A DNA stretch of 48,520 nt from Candidatus Methanoperedens nitratireducens. GTDB taxonomy: Archaea > Halobacteriota > Methanosarcinia > Methanosarcinales > Methanoperedenaceae. Every line of letters starts with the position of its first letter. Position 1 is the first letter of the stretch. The notes under the pieces were generated by a model that worked only from the letters and a program-made list of their open reading frames with translations, searched no databases and was not told the origin of the DNA. Below are positions 8,639 to 18,896 of this stretch, piece by piece. The position numbers were made by a program, and so were the translations under genes. The stretch lies in assembly GCF_000685155.1 (NCBI RefSeq), contig NZ_JMIY01000007.1, positions 394,808 to 443,327 of the forward strand. Reading direction: 5' to 3'.

Positions 8639-9879
8639 GAATGGAGGTATCTGTCCTGCTCCTCTGTCAGGGTCTCTATCTCAATGCCCATGGCCCCAAG
8701 CTTGAGTTTAGCTACCCTGTTATCGATCTCAACAGGCACTCTGTAAACCTGGTTCTCAAGGCTTTTACCTTTCTCATTGATATACCTTACAGCAAGCGCC
8801 TGGTTTGCAAAACTCATATCCATGACCTCGGGCGGATGCCCGAACGCACTTGCAAGGTTCACAAGCCTGCCCTCGGCAAGCAGGTAGATTCTCCGATTAT
8901 CTTTTAAAACATATTCCTGCACATCATTCTTTATCTGATTGACCTGACTTGATAGCTCAGTAAGTGCGGGGATATCTATTTCCACGTTGAAATGCCCTGA
9001 ATTGCATACTATCGCCTGATCTTTCATGACCTGGAAATGCTCTTTGCGGATGACAGAGATATCGCCTGTGACTGTAATAAACAGATCTCCGATCTTAGCA
9101 GCTTCAGTCATGGGCATTACCCTGAACCCATCCATCACAGCCTCAAGTGCTTTTCTCGGCTCAACCTCCACGATAACAACATTGCCTCCAAATCCCCGTG
9201 ACCGTGACGCTATGCCCCTGCCGCACCATCCATACCCTGCAACTACTATGGTCTTTCCTGCAAACAGGATGTTTGTGGCGTTCATTATGCCATGTACTGT
9301 GCTCTGCCCTGTGCCGTAGCGGTTATCGAACATCATCTTGGTCTCAGCATCATTTACAGCGATAACAGGATACTTCAGGGCACCGTCTGCCGCCATTGCC
9401 CGCAGCCGTATCACGCCTGTTGTTGTCTCCTCGCATCCGCCTTTGATATCACCTATCAGTTCCTGGTGCTTTGAGTGGATAAGCGCAATGGTATCTGCAC
9501 CGTCATCAAGTGTAACGTGGGGTTTTATCTTGAGCGCCTCTTCGATACACTCATAGTACTGCTCCTCATTCTCGCCTCTTATCGCAAAGACTTTTATCCC
9601 CTCTGAGGCAAGCGCAGCAGCCACATCGTCCTGAGTGCTCAGCGGGTTTGAAGCTGTAAGCGCGATACCTGCACCCCCTGCTTTTAGCGTGTGAATAAGA
9701 TTGGCTGTTTCAACTGTCACATGGAGGCATGCTACCACGTTAATTCCCTCAAGCGGTCTCTCTTTCTCGAACTGTTCCCTGATCTTTTGAAGAACAGGCA
9801 TGTGTCTTCGTGACCATTCGATCCTCTGTTCTCCAGCCTCGGCAAGGCCTATGTCTTTTATTATATAATCTCTCATCAA
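8620..9879 (-). CDS. ahcY: S-adenosylhomocysteine hydrolase
   Basis: 419 residues, matching archaeal family length. It hydrolyses S-adenosylhomocysteine to adenosine and homocysteine using bound NAD. Recognised motifs: HVTVETANL near 53-61, [13 protein letters not shown] near 145, [11 protein letters not shown] near 178-188 (catalytic Lys), [15 protein letters not shown], and the Rossmann loop [13 protein letters not shown] near 215. The C-terminal KY-type tail of bacterial and eukaryotic enzymes is absent, as in other archaeal forms. It is first in a four-gene minus-strand run and divergent from the RFC gene across about 120 bases. It works with methionine adenosyltransferase (46854-48050) in the methyl cycle. 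Confidence 0.95.
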   Translation of the reverse strand: MMRDYIIKDIGLAEAGEQRIEWSRRHMPVLQKIREQFEKERPLEGINVVACLHVTVETANLIHTLKAGGAGIALTASNPLSTQDDVAAALASEGIKVFAIRGENEEQYYECIEEALKIKPHVTLDDGADTIALIHSKHQELIGDIKGGCEETTTGVIRLRAMAADGALKYPVIAVNDAETKMMFDNRYGTGQSTVHGIMNATNILFAGKTIVVAGYGWCGRGIASRSRGFGGNVVIVEVEPRKALEAVMDGFRVMPMTEAAKIGDLFITVTGDISVIRKEHFQVMKDQAIVCNSGHFNVEIDIPALTELSSQVNQIKNDVQEYVLKDNRRIYLLAEGRLVNLASAFGHPPEVMDMSFANQALAVRYINEKGKSLENQVYRVPVEIDNRVAKLKLGAMGIEIETLTEEQDRYLHSWTLGT

Positions 9880-10001
9880 AATCCCTATTTAAATCGTTAA
9901 AACAGGCATAAAATGCCCAATATGCTTATTAAATCTGTTGGTTTTGGGATGGTTAAAAATCAGGGAAACTTAAATAATACTTGCCTCTTATTAAGATTTA
10001 C

Positions 10002-10967
10002 ATGCTAAAAGAAGAAATCTGGATCGAGAAGTACAGGCCAAAAAAACTTGATGATATCGTGGGGCAGACTGAGGTAATAAAACGTCTTAAGTCCTATGTC
10101 CAATCAAGAAACCTGCCGCATCTTCTGTTCTCAGGACCCCCTGGCGTGGGAAAGACGGCAGCCGCCATCTCTGTAGCCCGTGAACTTTTCGGTGAAACAT
10201 GGGTCAACAATTTCACCGAGCTAAATGCCAGTGATGAGCGCGGAATCGATGTGGTCAGGAACAAGATAAAGAACTTTGCCAGGACATCGCCGCTGGGTGA
10301 CGCCTGGTTCAAGATAATATTCCTTGATGAGGCTGATGCGCTTACCCAGGATGCGCAGTCAGCACTGCGAAGGACCATGGAAAAATACACAGGCTCATGC
10401 CGTTTTATACTTTCATGTAATTATTCCTCCAAAATAATCGAACCCATCCAGTCAAGGTGTGCGGTTTACAGGTTCAAACCCATATCAAGTAATGCCATCG
10501 AGGAGAGGATGGGACATATAGCCAGAGAAGAGGGTATTACACTTACCGATGATGGCCTGGAGGCTATAAGATACGTCGCCGAAGGGGATATGAGACGTGC
10601 CATCAATGCTCTTCAGGCGGCTGCTATGCTTGATAAGACCGTAACTATGGATGCTATCTACAAGACCACAGCTACTGCCAGACCGGAAGAAGTTGCTGAG
10701 CTGGTAAAATTCGGTCTTGAAGGCAATTTCGCCAAAGCAAGGGCAAAACTGGATTACCTGCTGATAGAACAGGGGCTTTCGGGTGAAGACATCACAGGGC
10801 AGATATTCCGCGCTATTCGTGACATGACGATTCCAGACAGGCTAAAAGTTGATCTTATTGACCGCATTGGAGAGATCGATTTCAGGATGGCTGAGGGTGC
10901 GAATGAGCGGATTCAGCTTGAAGCCCTGATTGCTTATTTTATACGATACGGTGCCAATAACAAATGA
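10002..10967 (+). CDS. rfcS: Replication factor C small subunit (clamp loader)
   Basis: 321 residues from the ATG at 10002 ([14 protein letters not shown]), which fits the family N terminus better than the upstream TTG at 9981. AAA+ features: Walker [12 protein letters not shown], Walker [10 protein letters not shown], sensor 1 [11 protein letters not shown] and arginine-finger motif QSRCAVYRF, then the C-terminal collar ([12 protein letters not shown]). RFC small subunits with one large subunit load PCNA onto primed DNA. The gene overlaps the next by four bases (ATGA). Confidence 0.97.
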   Translation: MLKEEIWIEKYRPKKLDDIVGQTEVIKRLKSYVQSRNLPHLLFSGPPGVGKTAAAISVARELFGETWVNNFTELNASDERGIDVVRNKIKNFARTSPLGDAWFKIIFLDEADALTQDAQSALRRTMEKYTGSCRFILSCNYSSKIIEPIQSRCAVYRFKPISSNAIEERMGHIAREEGITLTDDGLEAIRYVAEGDMRRAINALQAAAMLDKTVTMDAIYKTTATARPEEVAELVKFGLEGNFAKARAKLDYLLIEQGLSGEDITGQIFRAIRDMTIPDRLKVDLIDRIGEIDFRMAEGANERIQLEALIAYFIRYGANNK

Positions 10968-11470
10968 ACACTGAAGTACTCATACATATTTTCAGTTCCA
11001 TCCCATCATGGCTTGCGGTTATTATGATTGCCATGCTGCCAGTTGCAGAACTTCGGCTCTCCATTCCAATAGCGATAGTGGGATTCGGGCTCGATCCTCT
11101 TACCGCTTTCTCTCTATCAGTCATAGGTAATATGATACCTGTCATACCACTGCTCCTCTTTCTTGAGCCCGTATCAAATTTTTTGCGGCGGTGGAGATTA
11201 TGGGATACTTTTTTCACATGGCTGTTTGACAGAACCCATCGCAGGCACAGTGTCAGGTTTGAAAAATACGGAGCAATCGGTCTTGCTATATTTGTAGGTA
11301 TGCCCCTGCCTGTTACAGGTGCATGGACTGGTTGTGCCGCCGCTTTTGTTTTTGGTTTTAAATTCAAGAACGCCCTTATTGCAATATTTGCAGGTATTAT
11401 AGCGGCTGGACTGGCAGTAACTACATTTACAATATTCGGAGATGGCTTATTTAATTATATTTTCCAATAA
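10964..11470 (+). CDS. Small multi-drug export family membrane protein (COG2426 type)
   Basis: 168 residues with about four hydrophobic helices. Conserved family elements are [16 protein letters not shown] near residues 23-38, a basic cytosolic loop [17 protein letters not shown] and [21 protein letters not shown] near 110-130. The family is annotated as putative small multidrug export but substrates are unproven. Its ATG overlaps the RFC stop by four bases, so it is translationally coupled to it. The functional link between the two is not obvious. Confidence 0.75.
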   Translation: MNTEVLIHIFSSIPSWLAVIMIAMLPVAELRLSIPIAIVGFGLDPLTAFSLSVIGNMIPVIPLLLFLEPVSNFLRRWRLWDTFFTWLFDRTHRRHSVRFEKYGAIGLAIFVGMPLPVTGAWTGCAAAFVFGFKFKNALIAIFAGIIAAGLAVTTFTIFGDGLFNYIFQ

Positions 11471-11839
11471 ATTCTATCCTTATTAGGATATATCAGAGCT
11501 AATCCCCTGCCTTCGGCACGCTTTGCGAACCTTTTCAAAGTATGGATACAGCCCGTACAAAAATCATAATAAGAATACTTTCACATTGCTTACATGAGGT
11601 TATTATATTCTAAATTCTATGATCGCTATAGGTGACACAAGTTTCAGACAGACGCAGTTCAGAGGCAACGGTATGACGAAGCTAAGAAAAAGAATTGGCA
11701 AATGGTCATACGTAAGATGGATGCCCACGATTTCAATCATGGGAGAAGGTCACTGTTTTCTTCAAAACGTTTATCCATTTAGAACACAATATATGGGCTT
11801 GAATCCAGAAATCAGAAATTAGAGAGTGTTAATTAAGAG
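11471..11839. other. 369-base intergenic stretch with no convincing gene
   Basis: The stretch between the exporter and the regulator pair shows AT-rich runs (11560-11625) suited to a promoter. A 67-codon frame at 11619-11822 lacks recognisable motifs and has an odd composition; I do not support it as a gene. It might be a decayed fragment. No repeat or RNA structure stood out. Confidence 0.4.
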
Positions 11840-12358
11840 ATGTCATCCATGGGTAAAAGAATTCGTATCATTAATGAGCCTTCAGATATAGTCCCGCTTC
11901 TCCGTGCTTTTGGCTCCGAGCGTCATAAAAAAGTTTTCGATACTTTGCAGAAAGATTGGAGAACCGAAGAAGAGATAGAGAAAGAGGTAGGGTTCAGAAT
12001 CGGAGAAAGCCTTGATGTTTTGAAAAAGAGTGGATTGGTCGAGAGTAAATGGCGAATGCCGCAACCAGGCAAAAAACCTGAAAAAGAATATCACTCATCA
12101 TATTCCAGGGTGCACATTAATCTTCAGTGCTCGGTTGAGGATCTAAGTGATCTGATTATGATCACTTTCAAGAGCGACAGCGAAATAAGACCATACCTTG
12201 ACGTGATCGAGAAAGAGGTAATGGAGGGCAACCAATCGATGAACGGCCTCCAGCGTGTCGTAGATAAGAGCGCTATGTTCATAAGGGGAATGGCAAAACG
12301 ATCACCGGTCCTGACCGTGAAAGGGCAGAGGATTGAGCTGGTCGGAGAAGGTGAATGA
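11840..12358 (+). CDS. ArsR-type winged-helix transcription regulator
   Basis: 172 residues. An N-terminal winged helix spans about residues 18-75 (LRAFGSERHKKVFDTLQKDW, then TEEEIEKEVG, then SLDVLKKSGLVESKW). A wing and an effector or dimer domain follow (HINLQCSVEDLSDLIMITF, then a long helix DVIEKEVMEGNQSMNGLQRV). It lacks obvious metal-binding cysteines. The stop overlaps the next regulator's ATG by four bases, so the two regulators are made together. The target is unknown; autoregulation is likely. Confidence 0.7.
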   Translation: MSSMGKRIRIINEPSDIVPLLRAFGSERHKKVFDTLQKDWRTEEEIEKEVGFRIGESLDVLKKSGLVESKWRMPQPGKKPEKEYHSSYSRVHINLQCSVEDLSDLIMITFKSDSEIRPYLDVIEKEVMEGNQSMNGLQRVVDKSAMFIRGMAKRSPVLTVKGQRIELVGEGE

Positions 12359-13131
12359 TACTTCGGAGTAAAAAAGAGAGCACTAAATTTCAGATACTCG
12401 TTGAAATAGCCGCACACCAGCCTGATGTCAGGCAGAAAGAGATCGCAGATAAGATTGGTATAACCCCGCAGGCAATATCAGAATATATCAAGGAGCTTGT
12501 TTCGGATGGGTTTTTATGCTCAGATGGTCGTGTGCGCTATCGTGTAACAAAAAAAGGAGTGGAATGGGTTCTTGAGCAGGCGGTGGAACTTAAAAAATAT
12601 GCACGCTTTGTCATGGAGGATATTGTCAGCCATGTCTCGGTCGCTACTGCAATCGCCAGGGAGAGATTTAATAAAGGGCAGATGGTCTCACTTATTATGG
12701 ATAACGGCCTGCTGTATGCAGGCTCAGGGGATGGAGATGTCACCGGTACCACGATATCAGATGCGAAGGAGGGAGAGGATGTAGGGGTGACAGACTTAAG
12801 AGGGATGATAAATCTGCCTGAGGTTAATATAACAATATGTAAAGTACCCAGGGTAGAAAGAGGAGGGTCACGTTGTGTAGATTATGAGATGCTAAGAGAA
12901 CGTTCTCAAAATATGCCTTATATCGCAGCACTCGGTGTTGAGGCGCTGATCTCTCTTCGAAAGATAGATATTGAACCAGATATTCTCTTTGGCACCAGAG
13001 AGTCGGTTGTTGAGGCTGCATTTCATGGCCTCTCCTCACTTGTGGTCTCTGTGGATGAGGAAGTCCCATCTCTTCTTAACAGGCTTGAATCTGAAGGATT
13101 GAGCTATGAGGTCGTAGATTTGAGCAAATAA
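12355..13131 (+). CDS. Predicted transcription regulator, COG1497 type
   Basis: 258 residues. An N-terminal helix-turn-helix (VRQKEIADKIGITPQAISEYIKELVSDG, residues about 25-52) is followed by a wing. A larger alpha/beta domain contains DVGVTDLRGMINLPEVNI and ends IDILFGTRESVVEAAFHG-like. This order is known from archaeal COG1497 regulators, whose ligand domain may bind a small molecule. It is co-transcribed with the preceding ArsR-type regulator and lies about 70 bases before the RPA gene. Confidence 0.75.
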   Translation: MILRSKKESTKFQILVEIAAHQPDVRQKEIADKIGITPQAISEYIKELVSDGFLCSDGRVRYRVTKKGVEWVLEQAVELKKYARFVMEDIVSHVSVATAIARERFNKGQMVSLIMDNGLLYAGSGDGDVTGTTISDAKEGEDVGVTDLRGMINLPEVNITICKVPRVERGGSRCVDYEMLRERSQNMPYIAALGVEALISLRKIDIEPDILFGTRESVVEAAFHGLSSLVVSVDEEVPSLLNRLESEGLSYEVVDLSK

Positions 13132-13200
13132 TCGATGGATTTTTATTCTTTAATTATCAGTATATAGTATATCTCGTTCCAGTACTGGCAAGGAGGCCTT

Positions 13201-14472
13201 ATGGAAAATGAATTTGCGCCCCATGTCGAGGAAATAAAAAGGGCGCTTGGTAATGAAATAGACGATAATAGCATAATAACTGACCTGAAAAAGCTGCTTG
13301 AGTACAGGGTACCCCTGAGTGAAGCAAAGCGAAGCCTGATCAAGAAATATGGCGGGACAGAAAGAAGCACAGCACTTAAGCTCAAGGATATAAAGATCGG
13401 TGAGCATAATATTGAAGTGACAGGACAGGTTATTGAACTCACTAAAAAAACTATCAACATAAAGAGTATAGAAAATACGATTTTTTCAGGGATTATCAGG
13501 GATGAGACTGCTGCAAGACGTTTTACAGCATGGGATGATTTTGGCTTAAATGTGGGAGACGTGATCAATATCACGAATGCATATGTGAGGAACTGGCAGG
13601 AGGGGCCTGAGATAAACTTTGGGAAAAAGTCAAGTATAACAAAACTCACCTCCACTATCCAGATCAGTCAGGAGGATGTACAGAAAAAACTATCAGAATT
13701 AAGGGATGGGGATGTGAATATACATACTGTGTTCACCATTTTGAGCATCGGACTTAGAGAGATTAACACAAGAAGCGGGAGTAAGAATATTCTAACAGGT
13801 ATTGCTGCAGATGAGGATACAAAACTACCGCTCACCTCGTGGGTGATACTGCCACAGCTCATGGCTGGCAGTACAGTCGAGATAAAGAACGCATTCATAA
13901 GATCATTCCGGGGAATCCCCTCTCTGAACATAAATGAAAACAGTACAGTAACAAAGATTGATAAGAGTATAGAATACAAAGAGCCGCGCAGGGTAATGAT
14001 AGGGGATATAGTTAAGAAAGAGGGGGCCTTTGATACGATAATAGAGGGAAATATCCTCTCTATCAGACCGGGCTCAGGGTTGATAAGCCGCTGCCCTGAG
14101 TGCTCCCGTGTTATTCAGAGGAGCGTATGCCGTGTACATGGCAGGGTGAATGAGAAAATGGATATGCGCACTAAAGCCATAATCGATGACGGAACAGGCG
14201 CGTTAACACTTGTTCTTGATGCCGGGCTCACACAGAAGATATGCGGCTTTACAATTGAAGAGGCACAGCAGATAGCAAAAGCAGCAATATCCCAGAAAGC
14301 GGTTGAAGATGAGATCAGGAAGAAACTATTCGGAAAAATGCTGACATCGAGGGGAAATATGTCAAAAGGCGACTTCGGTACCATGTTTGTAGCGAGCAAC
14401 ATATGGGAATCTCAGAATATAACTAAAGAAAAAGCAATAGAGCTGCTTGGAAGGCTGGGGTACCATGGATAA
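13201..14472 (+). CDS. rpa1: Single-stranded DNA-binding protein, replication protein A large subunit
   Basis: 423 residues with a helical N terminus and three OB folds, near residues 60-145, 165-260 and 275-375. The third contains a zinc-ribbon CPEC...CRVH (near 300-318), the typical archaeal RPA41 arrangement. It coats single-stranded DNA in replication and repair. Start at the ATG of MENEFAPHVEE, preceded by AAGGAGG at about 13189-13195. It overlaps the downstream RPA-associated gene. The combination RPA, RPA-associated protein and COG1407 phosphoesterase is conserved in euryarchaea. Confidence 0.92.
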   Translation: MENEFAPHVEEIKRALGNEIDDNSIITDLKKLLEYRVPLSEAKRSLIKKYGGTERSTALKLKDIKIGEHNIEVTGQVIELTKKTINIKSIENTIFSGIIRDETAARRFTAWDDFGLNVGDVINITNAYVRNWQEGPEINFGKKSSITKLTSTIQISQEDVQKKLSELRDGDVNIHTVFTILSIGLREINTRSGSKNILTGIAADEDTKLPLTSWVILPQLMAGSTVEIKNAFIRSFRGIPSLNINENSTVTKIDKSIEYKEPRRVMIGDIVKKEGAFDTIIEGNILSIRPGSGLISRCPECSRVIQRSVCRVHGRVNEKMDMRTKAIIDDGTGALTLVLDAGLTQKICGFTIEEAQQIAKAAISQKAVEDEIRKKLFGKMLTSRGNMSKGDFGTMFVASNIWESQNITKEKAIELLGRLGYHG

Positions 14473-15433
14473 TATAATTGATAGGGAAGTTGCATGGCGC
14501 ATTTTTGCTTATGAGTTTAACAGATCGGATCTATGCCTGAGTGAAGGTGATGAAAGAGCCACGAATTATATCATCACCCTGACCGGTGTAAAATGCAACC
14601 GCCTCTTTATTGTTGGTGTGGTCACAGAGGTCGAAAACATCGGTGCAGGTAATAGCCTGTGGAAGGCGCGCATAGCAGATCCTACCGGCGTAACTACCGT
14701 GTACGCAGGGCAGTACCAGCCTGAAGCGGCTATTTTCTTATCTGAATTGAAAGTGCCTGCATATGTTGCAGTAGTAGGCAAGGCAAGGACATACGAACCT
14801 GAGGGCGGAAACGTGTACACATCGATCAGGCCTGAAGAGATAAATAATGCTGATGAGAAATTAAGGGACAGATGGGTACTTGATACTGCTGAGCGAACAC
14901 TGGAACGCATAAGAATCATCGAGGATGCACTGAGATCAGGATTATCAGGAAATGACCTTATGGAATATTTACTGGGGAATGGAGCAAACGCAGTACTCGC
15001 CGATGGTGTAGCCAGGGCGGTTGAGCATTATAAAAACCTGGATATCATCATAACCGAGCTTAAAGATGCATTAATCCATGCAGTGGAGATGGTTTCATCA
15101 GATGATGTTCATAGAACCGAAGATGTCCAGCATGCGCCTGAGGAGCAAAGAACCGAAGAGATAAAAAAAGCTGATGTAGCAGATGAAGAGAAAGAGAGCA
15201 CTCAAGAGCCGCTGACCGAAGAACCTGAGGCTGAGATTGAGAAGGAGCCAAAAGAGGTTCTTGCTGATATAATCGATAAACTGGATACTGGCAGGGGCAC
15301 ATCCTTTTCAGGGATAGTTGAGGCTGCAACAGCGGCTGGTATTGATGCTGAATCAATAGAGGCAGGTATTAAAGAGCTTATGGCAGAAGGAAGATGCTAT
15401 GAGCCGAAGATAGGGGTGCTGCGGAAAGTATAA
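14465..15433 (+). CDS. rpap: RPA-associated protein (RPAP, COG3390 type)
   Basis: About 322 residues from the ATG at 14465, which overlaps the RPA stop by eight bases; a TTG further upstream is less likely. An OB fold (residues about 40-125, FIVGVVTEVENIG to VAVVGKARTYEPE) is followed by a helical region and a long acidic Glu-rich linker near 205-265. A C-terminal winged-helix-like unit (LADIIDKLDTGRGTSF, MAEGRCYEPKIGVLRKV) ends it. Such proteins form a complex with RPA. The downstream phosphoesterase shares one base (TAATG). Confidence 0.88.
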   Translation: MDNIIDREVAWRIFAYEFNRSDLCLSEGDERATNYIITLTGVKCNRLFIVGVVTEVENIGAGNSLWKARIADPTGVTTVYAGQYQPEAAIFLSELKVPAYVAVVGKARTYEPEGGNVYTSIRPEEINNADEKLRDRWVLDTAERTLERIRIIEDALRSGLSGNDLMEYLLGNGANAVLADGVARAVEHYKNLDIIITELKDALIHAVEMVSSDDVHRTEDVQHAPEEQRTEEIKKADVADEEKESTQEPLTEEPEAEIEKEPKEVLADIIDKLDTGRGTSFSGIVEAATAAGIDAESIEAGIKELMAEGRCYEPKIGVLRKV

Positions 15434-16215
15434 TGAACCCGCTGCTAAACGAGCCCGCCCTGGTGGTTGAGAATACTATCCGCACGCTTGTAATTGCGGA
15501 TATCCACCTGGGCATAGAGTGGGATCTCTATAATAGTGGTATCAGCATCCCGAGCCAGGTTGAGAAACGAAAGATGCGTATCCTCAGCTATATCAAAAAA
15601 GTCAGGCCGGATGTGATCGTGCTTCTTGGTGATATCAAGCATAATGTCCCGAGAACATCATGGCAGGAAAAAAAAGAGGTTCCAGAGTTTCTTAAAACGT
15701 TAGCATCGTTTGCCCATGTTGATATCGTGCCTGGAAACCATGATGGTGATATAGAGTACCTTATACCTGAAAATGTGACAGTACGTGATATGAGAGGCTT
15801 TGTTCTGGATAATGCAGGTTACTTCCATGGCCACACCTGGCCGTCCAGGGAATTGCTCTCTGTACCCTGTGTTGCAATGTCGCATAACCATCCCACGATA
15901 AGGTTCACGGATACCCTGGGTCATGCTCTCTCAGAGCCGGTGTGGATACGCACGCATTTTATAGAGAAGGCCATGAGAGAGCACTACGGTGAGCTTGACT
16001 GGATTAATCCTGAGGTTATAATAATGCCTGCATTTAATGAATTATGCGGCGGCATACCTTTTAATGAATCCATGCATGAAGAGCTGCTTGGACCTGTCTT
16101 TTCAAACCATGCAATTGAACTTGAGAGGGCCAGGGCGTTCCTGCTTGATGGGACAGATCTTGGCACAATCGGAAGTCTCAGAAGACTACGAATAACAAGG
16201 GCGCGTAAATTATGA
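15433..16215 (+). CDS. Calcineurin-like metallophosphoesterase (COG1407 type)
   Basis: 260 residues. The five metallophosphoesterase blocks are present: DIHLG near 24, GDIKHN near 67, GNHDGD near 102, SHNHP near 152 and GHTW near 135. The dinuclear metal site is therefore intact. Family members sit with RPA and RPA-associated genes in many euryarchaea, suggesting a nuclease or phosphatase role in DNA maintenance, but the substrate is not known. Its stop overlaps the carbamate kinase ATG by four bases. Confidence 0.85.
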   Translation: MNPLLNEPALVVENTIRTLVIADIHLGIEWDLYNSGISIPSQVEKRKMRILSYIKKVRPDVIVLLGDIKHNVPRTSWQEKKEVPEFLKTLASFAHVDIVPGNHDGDIEYLIPENVTVRDMRGFVLDNAGYFHGHTWPSRELLSVPCVAMSHNHPTIRFTDTLGHALSEPVWIRTHFIEKAMREHYGELDWINPEVIIMPAFNELCGGIPFNESMHEELLGPVFSNHAIELERARAFLLDGTDLGTIGSLRRLRITRARKL

Positions 16216-17141
16216 GTACGGGAAGTATAGTAATCGCTATAGGCGGGAACGCAATATTGAACCCGGCAATGGGTAATCCGGATGAGCAAAGACGGATGAT
16301 CGACAAGACCTGTCTTGAGATTGCGCAGATCATCCAGAGAGGGTATGATGTGGTTTTGACCCATGGCAATGGTCCCCAGATAGGGAATATCCTTGCAATG
16401 CAGGAAGAATGCGGCTCTGTTCAGGCGCAGCCTCTGGATGTCTGCGGGGCACAGACCCAGGGAATGCTTGGCTATTTACTCAAGCAATCACTTGATAACA
16501 GACTAAGGGAGAGTGGAATAAACAGGCAGGTTGCAGCAGTACTGACACAGGTAGTTGTTGATGAATCCGATCCTTCTTTTGATACTCCAACAAAGCCCAT
16601 AGGTCTTTATTATTCGAAATACAGGGCGCAGAAAATGATGGAGCAGGGAATAAAGATGATACAGGACAAAAAAGGCTACAGGAGGGTTGTGCCTTCACCA
16701 GTACCGGAAAAAATTATAGAAGAAGATATCATCAAAGATCTCATCAGGGAAGGCATAATTGTCATAGCAGCAGGCGGCGGCGGGATTCCTGTTATACAGA
16801 AAAACGGTTTGCTGGCAGGGATCGAGGCAGTAATTGATAAAGATCTGACAGGCAGCCTGATGGCATCCGTTATCGGAGCTGAGGCTTTTCTTATACTTAC
16901 CGATGTTGAAAAAGTAGCCTTGAACTATGGAAAAGATAACCAGATTGATCTTGATGAAATAACGACTTCAGAGGCACAGAGGTATGTCGAAGAAGGCCAT
17001 TTCGGAAAAGGCAGCATGGAACCAAAGGTGCTCTCTGCAATAAGATTCATACGATCTGGCGGGAAGATCGCAATTATCTCAAATCTGGATAAGGCTGTGC
17101 CTGCGATTGAATGCAGGGCAGGCACAAGAATTATCCCATAA
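16212..17141 (+). CDS. arcC: Carbamate kinase
   Basis: 309 residues, standard length. Motifs: IAIGGNAIL at the N terminus, THGNGPQIGN near 52, VVPSPVPEKIIE near 158, IAAGGGGIPVI near 180-190, DKDLTGSLMA and LILTDVEKVALNYG. The enzyme interconverts ATP plus carbamate with ADP plus carbamoyl phosphate. It is coupled by overlap to the RPA-phosphoesterase operon, an unusual partnership. No arginine deiminase or ornithine carbamoyltransferase lies in the window, so whether it makes ATP or carbamoyl phosphate is open. Confidence 0.93.
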   Translation: MSTGSIVIAIGGNAILNPAMGNPDEQRRMIDKTCLEIAQIIQRGYDVVLTHGNGPQIGNILAMQEECGSVQAQPLDVCGAQTQGMLGYLLKQSLDNRLRESGINRQVAAVLTQVVVDESDPSFDTPTKPIGLYYSKYRAQKMMEQGIKMIQDKKGYRRVVPSPVPEKIIEEDIIKDLIREGIIVIAAGGGGIPVIQKNGLLAGIEAVIDKDLTGSLMASVIGAEAFLILTDVEKVALNYGKDNQIDLDEITTSEAQRYVEEGHFGKGSMEPKVLSAIRFIRSGGKIAIISNLDKAVPAIECRAGTRIIP

Positions 17142-17164
17142 ATGGCATTCCGGCTCAGTGAGAC

Positions 17165-17377
17165 TCAGAATTTTGTCTTTTTTTCGGCTACAACTTTATT
17201 CAGATCTGATACCAGCGCATCTACATCGATCCCGTGGGCCATTGCACCCTCTTCTATGCTTTCAAATGCTGATACATGGCATCCAACACAGTGGAGTCCG
17301 TGTCTCATGAATACAATCATGGTCTCAGGGTACTGGTTAACTACTTCTTCTATTGTCATTTCTTTTGTTATAGTCAT
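17165..17377 (-). CDS. DUF1858 disulfide-type small protein
   Basis: 70 residues, the full length of the DUF1858 (hybrid-cluster-associated redox disulfide) domain. It has the conserved FMRHGLHCVGCHVSAFESIEEGA core with the CxxC pair near residues 30-34. The family is thought to act in redox or metal chemistry; the partner is not visible here. A GGAGGTT ribosome-binding site precedes the ATG, and just upstream is a perfect 16-base palindrome that includes the TATA-like sequence. Confidence 0.85.
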   Translation of the reverse strand: MTITKEMTIEEVVNQYPETMIVFMRHGLHCVGCHVSAFESIEEGAMAHGIDVDALVSDLNKVVAEKKTKF

Positions 17378-17392
17378 AATAACCTCCGATTA

Positions 17393-17408
17393 TTCGTATA
17401 TATACGAA
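17393..17408. promoter_or_regulatory. Perfect 16-base palindrome overlapping a TATA-like core
   Basis: TTCGTATATATACGAA is its own reverse complement. It lies 15 bases upstream of the DUF1858 start on the minus strand and contains TATATATA. A repressor bound here would block TBP. Short palindromes with TA cores can arise by chance in AT-rich DNA, but a 16-base perfect match is unlikely. Confidence 0.5.
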
Positions 17409-17499
17409 CATTAATAAAGCTTTCTAGAACGATCTTATGCGCCCTGAAGGCATGCACCGCTCGTAATGAAAGGAGTATATTACTGTATTATATACTTAA

Positions 17500-17527
17500 A
17501 AGTTCGGTTCTATATGAGCCCGAACTT
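17500..17527. promoter_or_regulatory. Inverted repeat upstream of EF-1alpha
   Basis: AAGTTCGG and CCGAACTT form a perfect 8-base inverted repeat around a 12-base spacer. It lies about 10 bases upstream of a TATA-like TTTAAAAAC (17537-17545) that probably drives EF-1alpha. Operator or hairpin are both possible. Confidence 0.4.
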
Positions 17528-17601
17528 AACGCAAGGTTTAAAAACAAAAACAACTATAGGGTCAAAAAACATTATTACAAAATAATTATAGGAGAAGCAA
17601 T

Positions 17602-18870
17602 ATGGCAGAGAAACCACATTTAAACTTAGCTGTTATTGGACATATCGATCATGGGAAATCAACTCTCGTAGGACGATTAATGTTTGAGACAGGTGCAGTA
17701 CCACCGCACATCATCGAAAAGTATAAAGAAGAAGCAAAAGCGAAAGGCAAAGAATCATTCGTGTTCGCATGGGTGATGGACTCTCTCAAGGAAGAGAGGG
17801 ACAGGGGTATAACAATCGATGTTGCACATCAGAGATTCGACACTGCAAAGTATTATTTTACGATTGTAGACTGCCCGGGCCACAGGGACTTTGTAAAGAA
17901 TATGATTACAGGCGCATCCCAGGCTGATGCAGCCATACTTGTCTGTGCAGGAAAAGAAGGCGTACAGTCACAGACCAAAGAGCATGTATTCCTTGCAAGG
18001 ACTCTTGGTATTAACCAGCTCATAATCGCATTAAATAAAATGGATGAGATCAACTATGACCAGGCAAGGTATGACCAGGTAAAAGCTGATCTTAGCGCAC
18101 TTCTCAAGATAGTGGGCTACAAACCGGATACTATTTCTTTCATCCCAACATCGGCTTTTAAGGGGGACAACCTCTCCAAGCCGAGTGAGAATACAAAATG
18201 GTATACAGGGCCAACGCTCTTAGCTGCACTGGATATGCTCAAAGTGCCAGAGAAACCTATTAATTTACCGCTGCGCATCCCTGTTCAGGACTCGTACACA
18301 ATCTCAGGTATCGGCACAGTGCCAGTAGGGCGTGTCGAGACCGGAAAGATGAAGGCAGGCGATAAGATCATATTCATGCCTGCAAAGGCAGTCGGTGAGG
18401 TCAAATCCATAGAGATGCATCACCAGGAGGTCAAAGAGGCACTTCCGGGAGATAATATCGGATGGAACGTAAGAGGCGTTGATAAAAAGGATATAAGACG
18501 CGGCGATGTCTGCGGTCACACAGATAAACCGCCTGTAGTTGCAGAGGAGTTCACAGCGCAGATCGTTGTCCTGCAGCACCCATCGGCAATTGCAGCAGGG
18601 TATACACCTGTAATACACTGCCATACAGCTCAGGTTGCAGGCACAGTTACAGCCATACTCAAGAAACTTGATCCCAAGAGCGGTCAGGTAGTAGCTGAGA
18701 ACCCGGATTTCATTAAGGCCGGGGACGCTGCTGTTATAACCATAAAACCAACCAAGCCCATGTGCATCGAAAAAGTAAAAGAGATCCCTCAGCTCGGCCG
18801 CTTCGCAATAAGAGATATGGGAATGACAATTGCGGCTGGCATGGTGCAGGATATTAAACCTCGCCTGTAA
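17602..18870 (+). CDS. tuf: Translation elongation factor 1-alpha
   Basis: 422 residues. GTPase motifs: GHIDHGKST near 11-19, [19 protein letters not shown] and SAF, followed by two beta-barrel domains ([20 protein letters not shown] and later [12 protein letters not shown]). It delivers aminoacyl-tRNA to the ribosome. A GGAG motif lies at about 17591. S10 follows 26 bases after the stop, the usual archaeal end of the str operon. Confidence 0.98.
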   Translation: MAEKPHLNLAVIGHIDHGKSTLVGRLMFETGAVPPHIIEKYKEEAKAKGKESFVFAWVMDSLKEERDRGITIDVAHQRFDTAKYYFTIVDCPGHRDFVKNMITGASQADAAILVCAGKEGVQSQTKEHVFLARTLGINQLIIALNKMDEINYDQARYDQVKADLSALLKIVGYKPDTISFIPTSAFKGDNLSKPSENTKWYTGPTLLAALDMLKVPEKPINLPLRIPVQDSYTISGIGTVPVGRVETGKMKAGDKIIFMPAKAVGEVKSIEMHHQEVKEALPGDNIGWNVRGVDKKDIRRGDVCGHTDKPPVVAEEFTAQIVVLQHPSAIAAGYTPVIHCHTAQVAGTVTAILKKLDPKSGQVVAENPDFIKAGDAAVITIKPTKPMCIEKVKEIPQLGRFAIRDMGMTIAAGMVQDIKPRL

Positions 18871-18896
18871 TTTTTTATTTTTAAAACGGTGCTTAT

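Noticed and set aside
11619-11822. 67-codon frame
   Set aside because: No motif, no ribosome-binding site and odd composition; not supported as a gene.
14447-14464. Upstream TTG start for the RPA-associated protein
   Set aside because: ATG at 14465 better matches the usual N terminus and keeps the overlap with RPA short.
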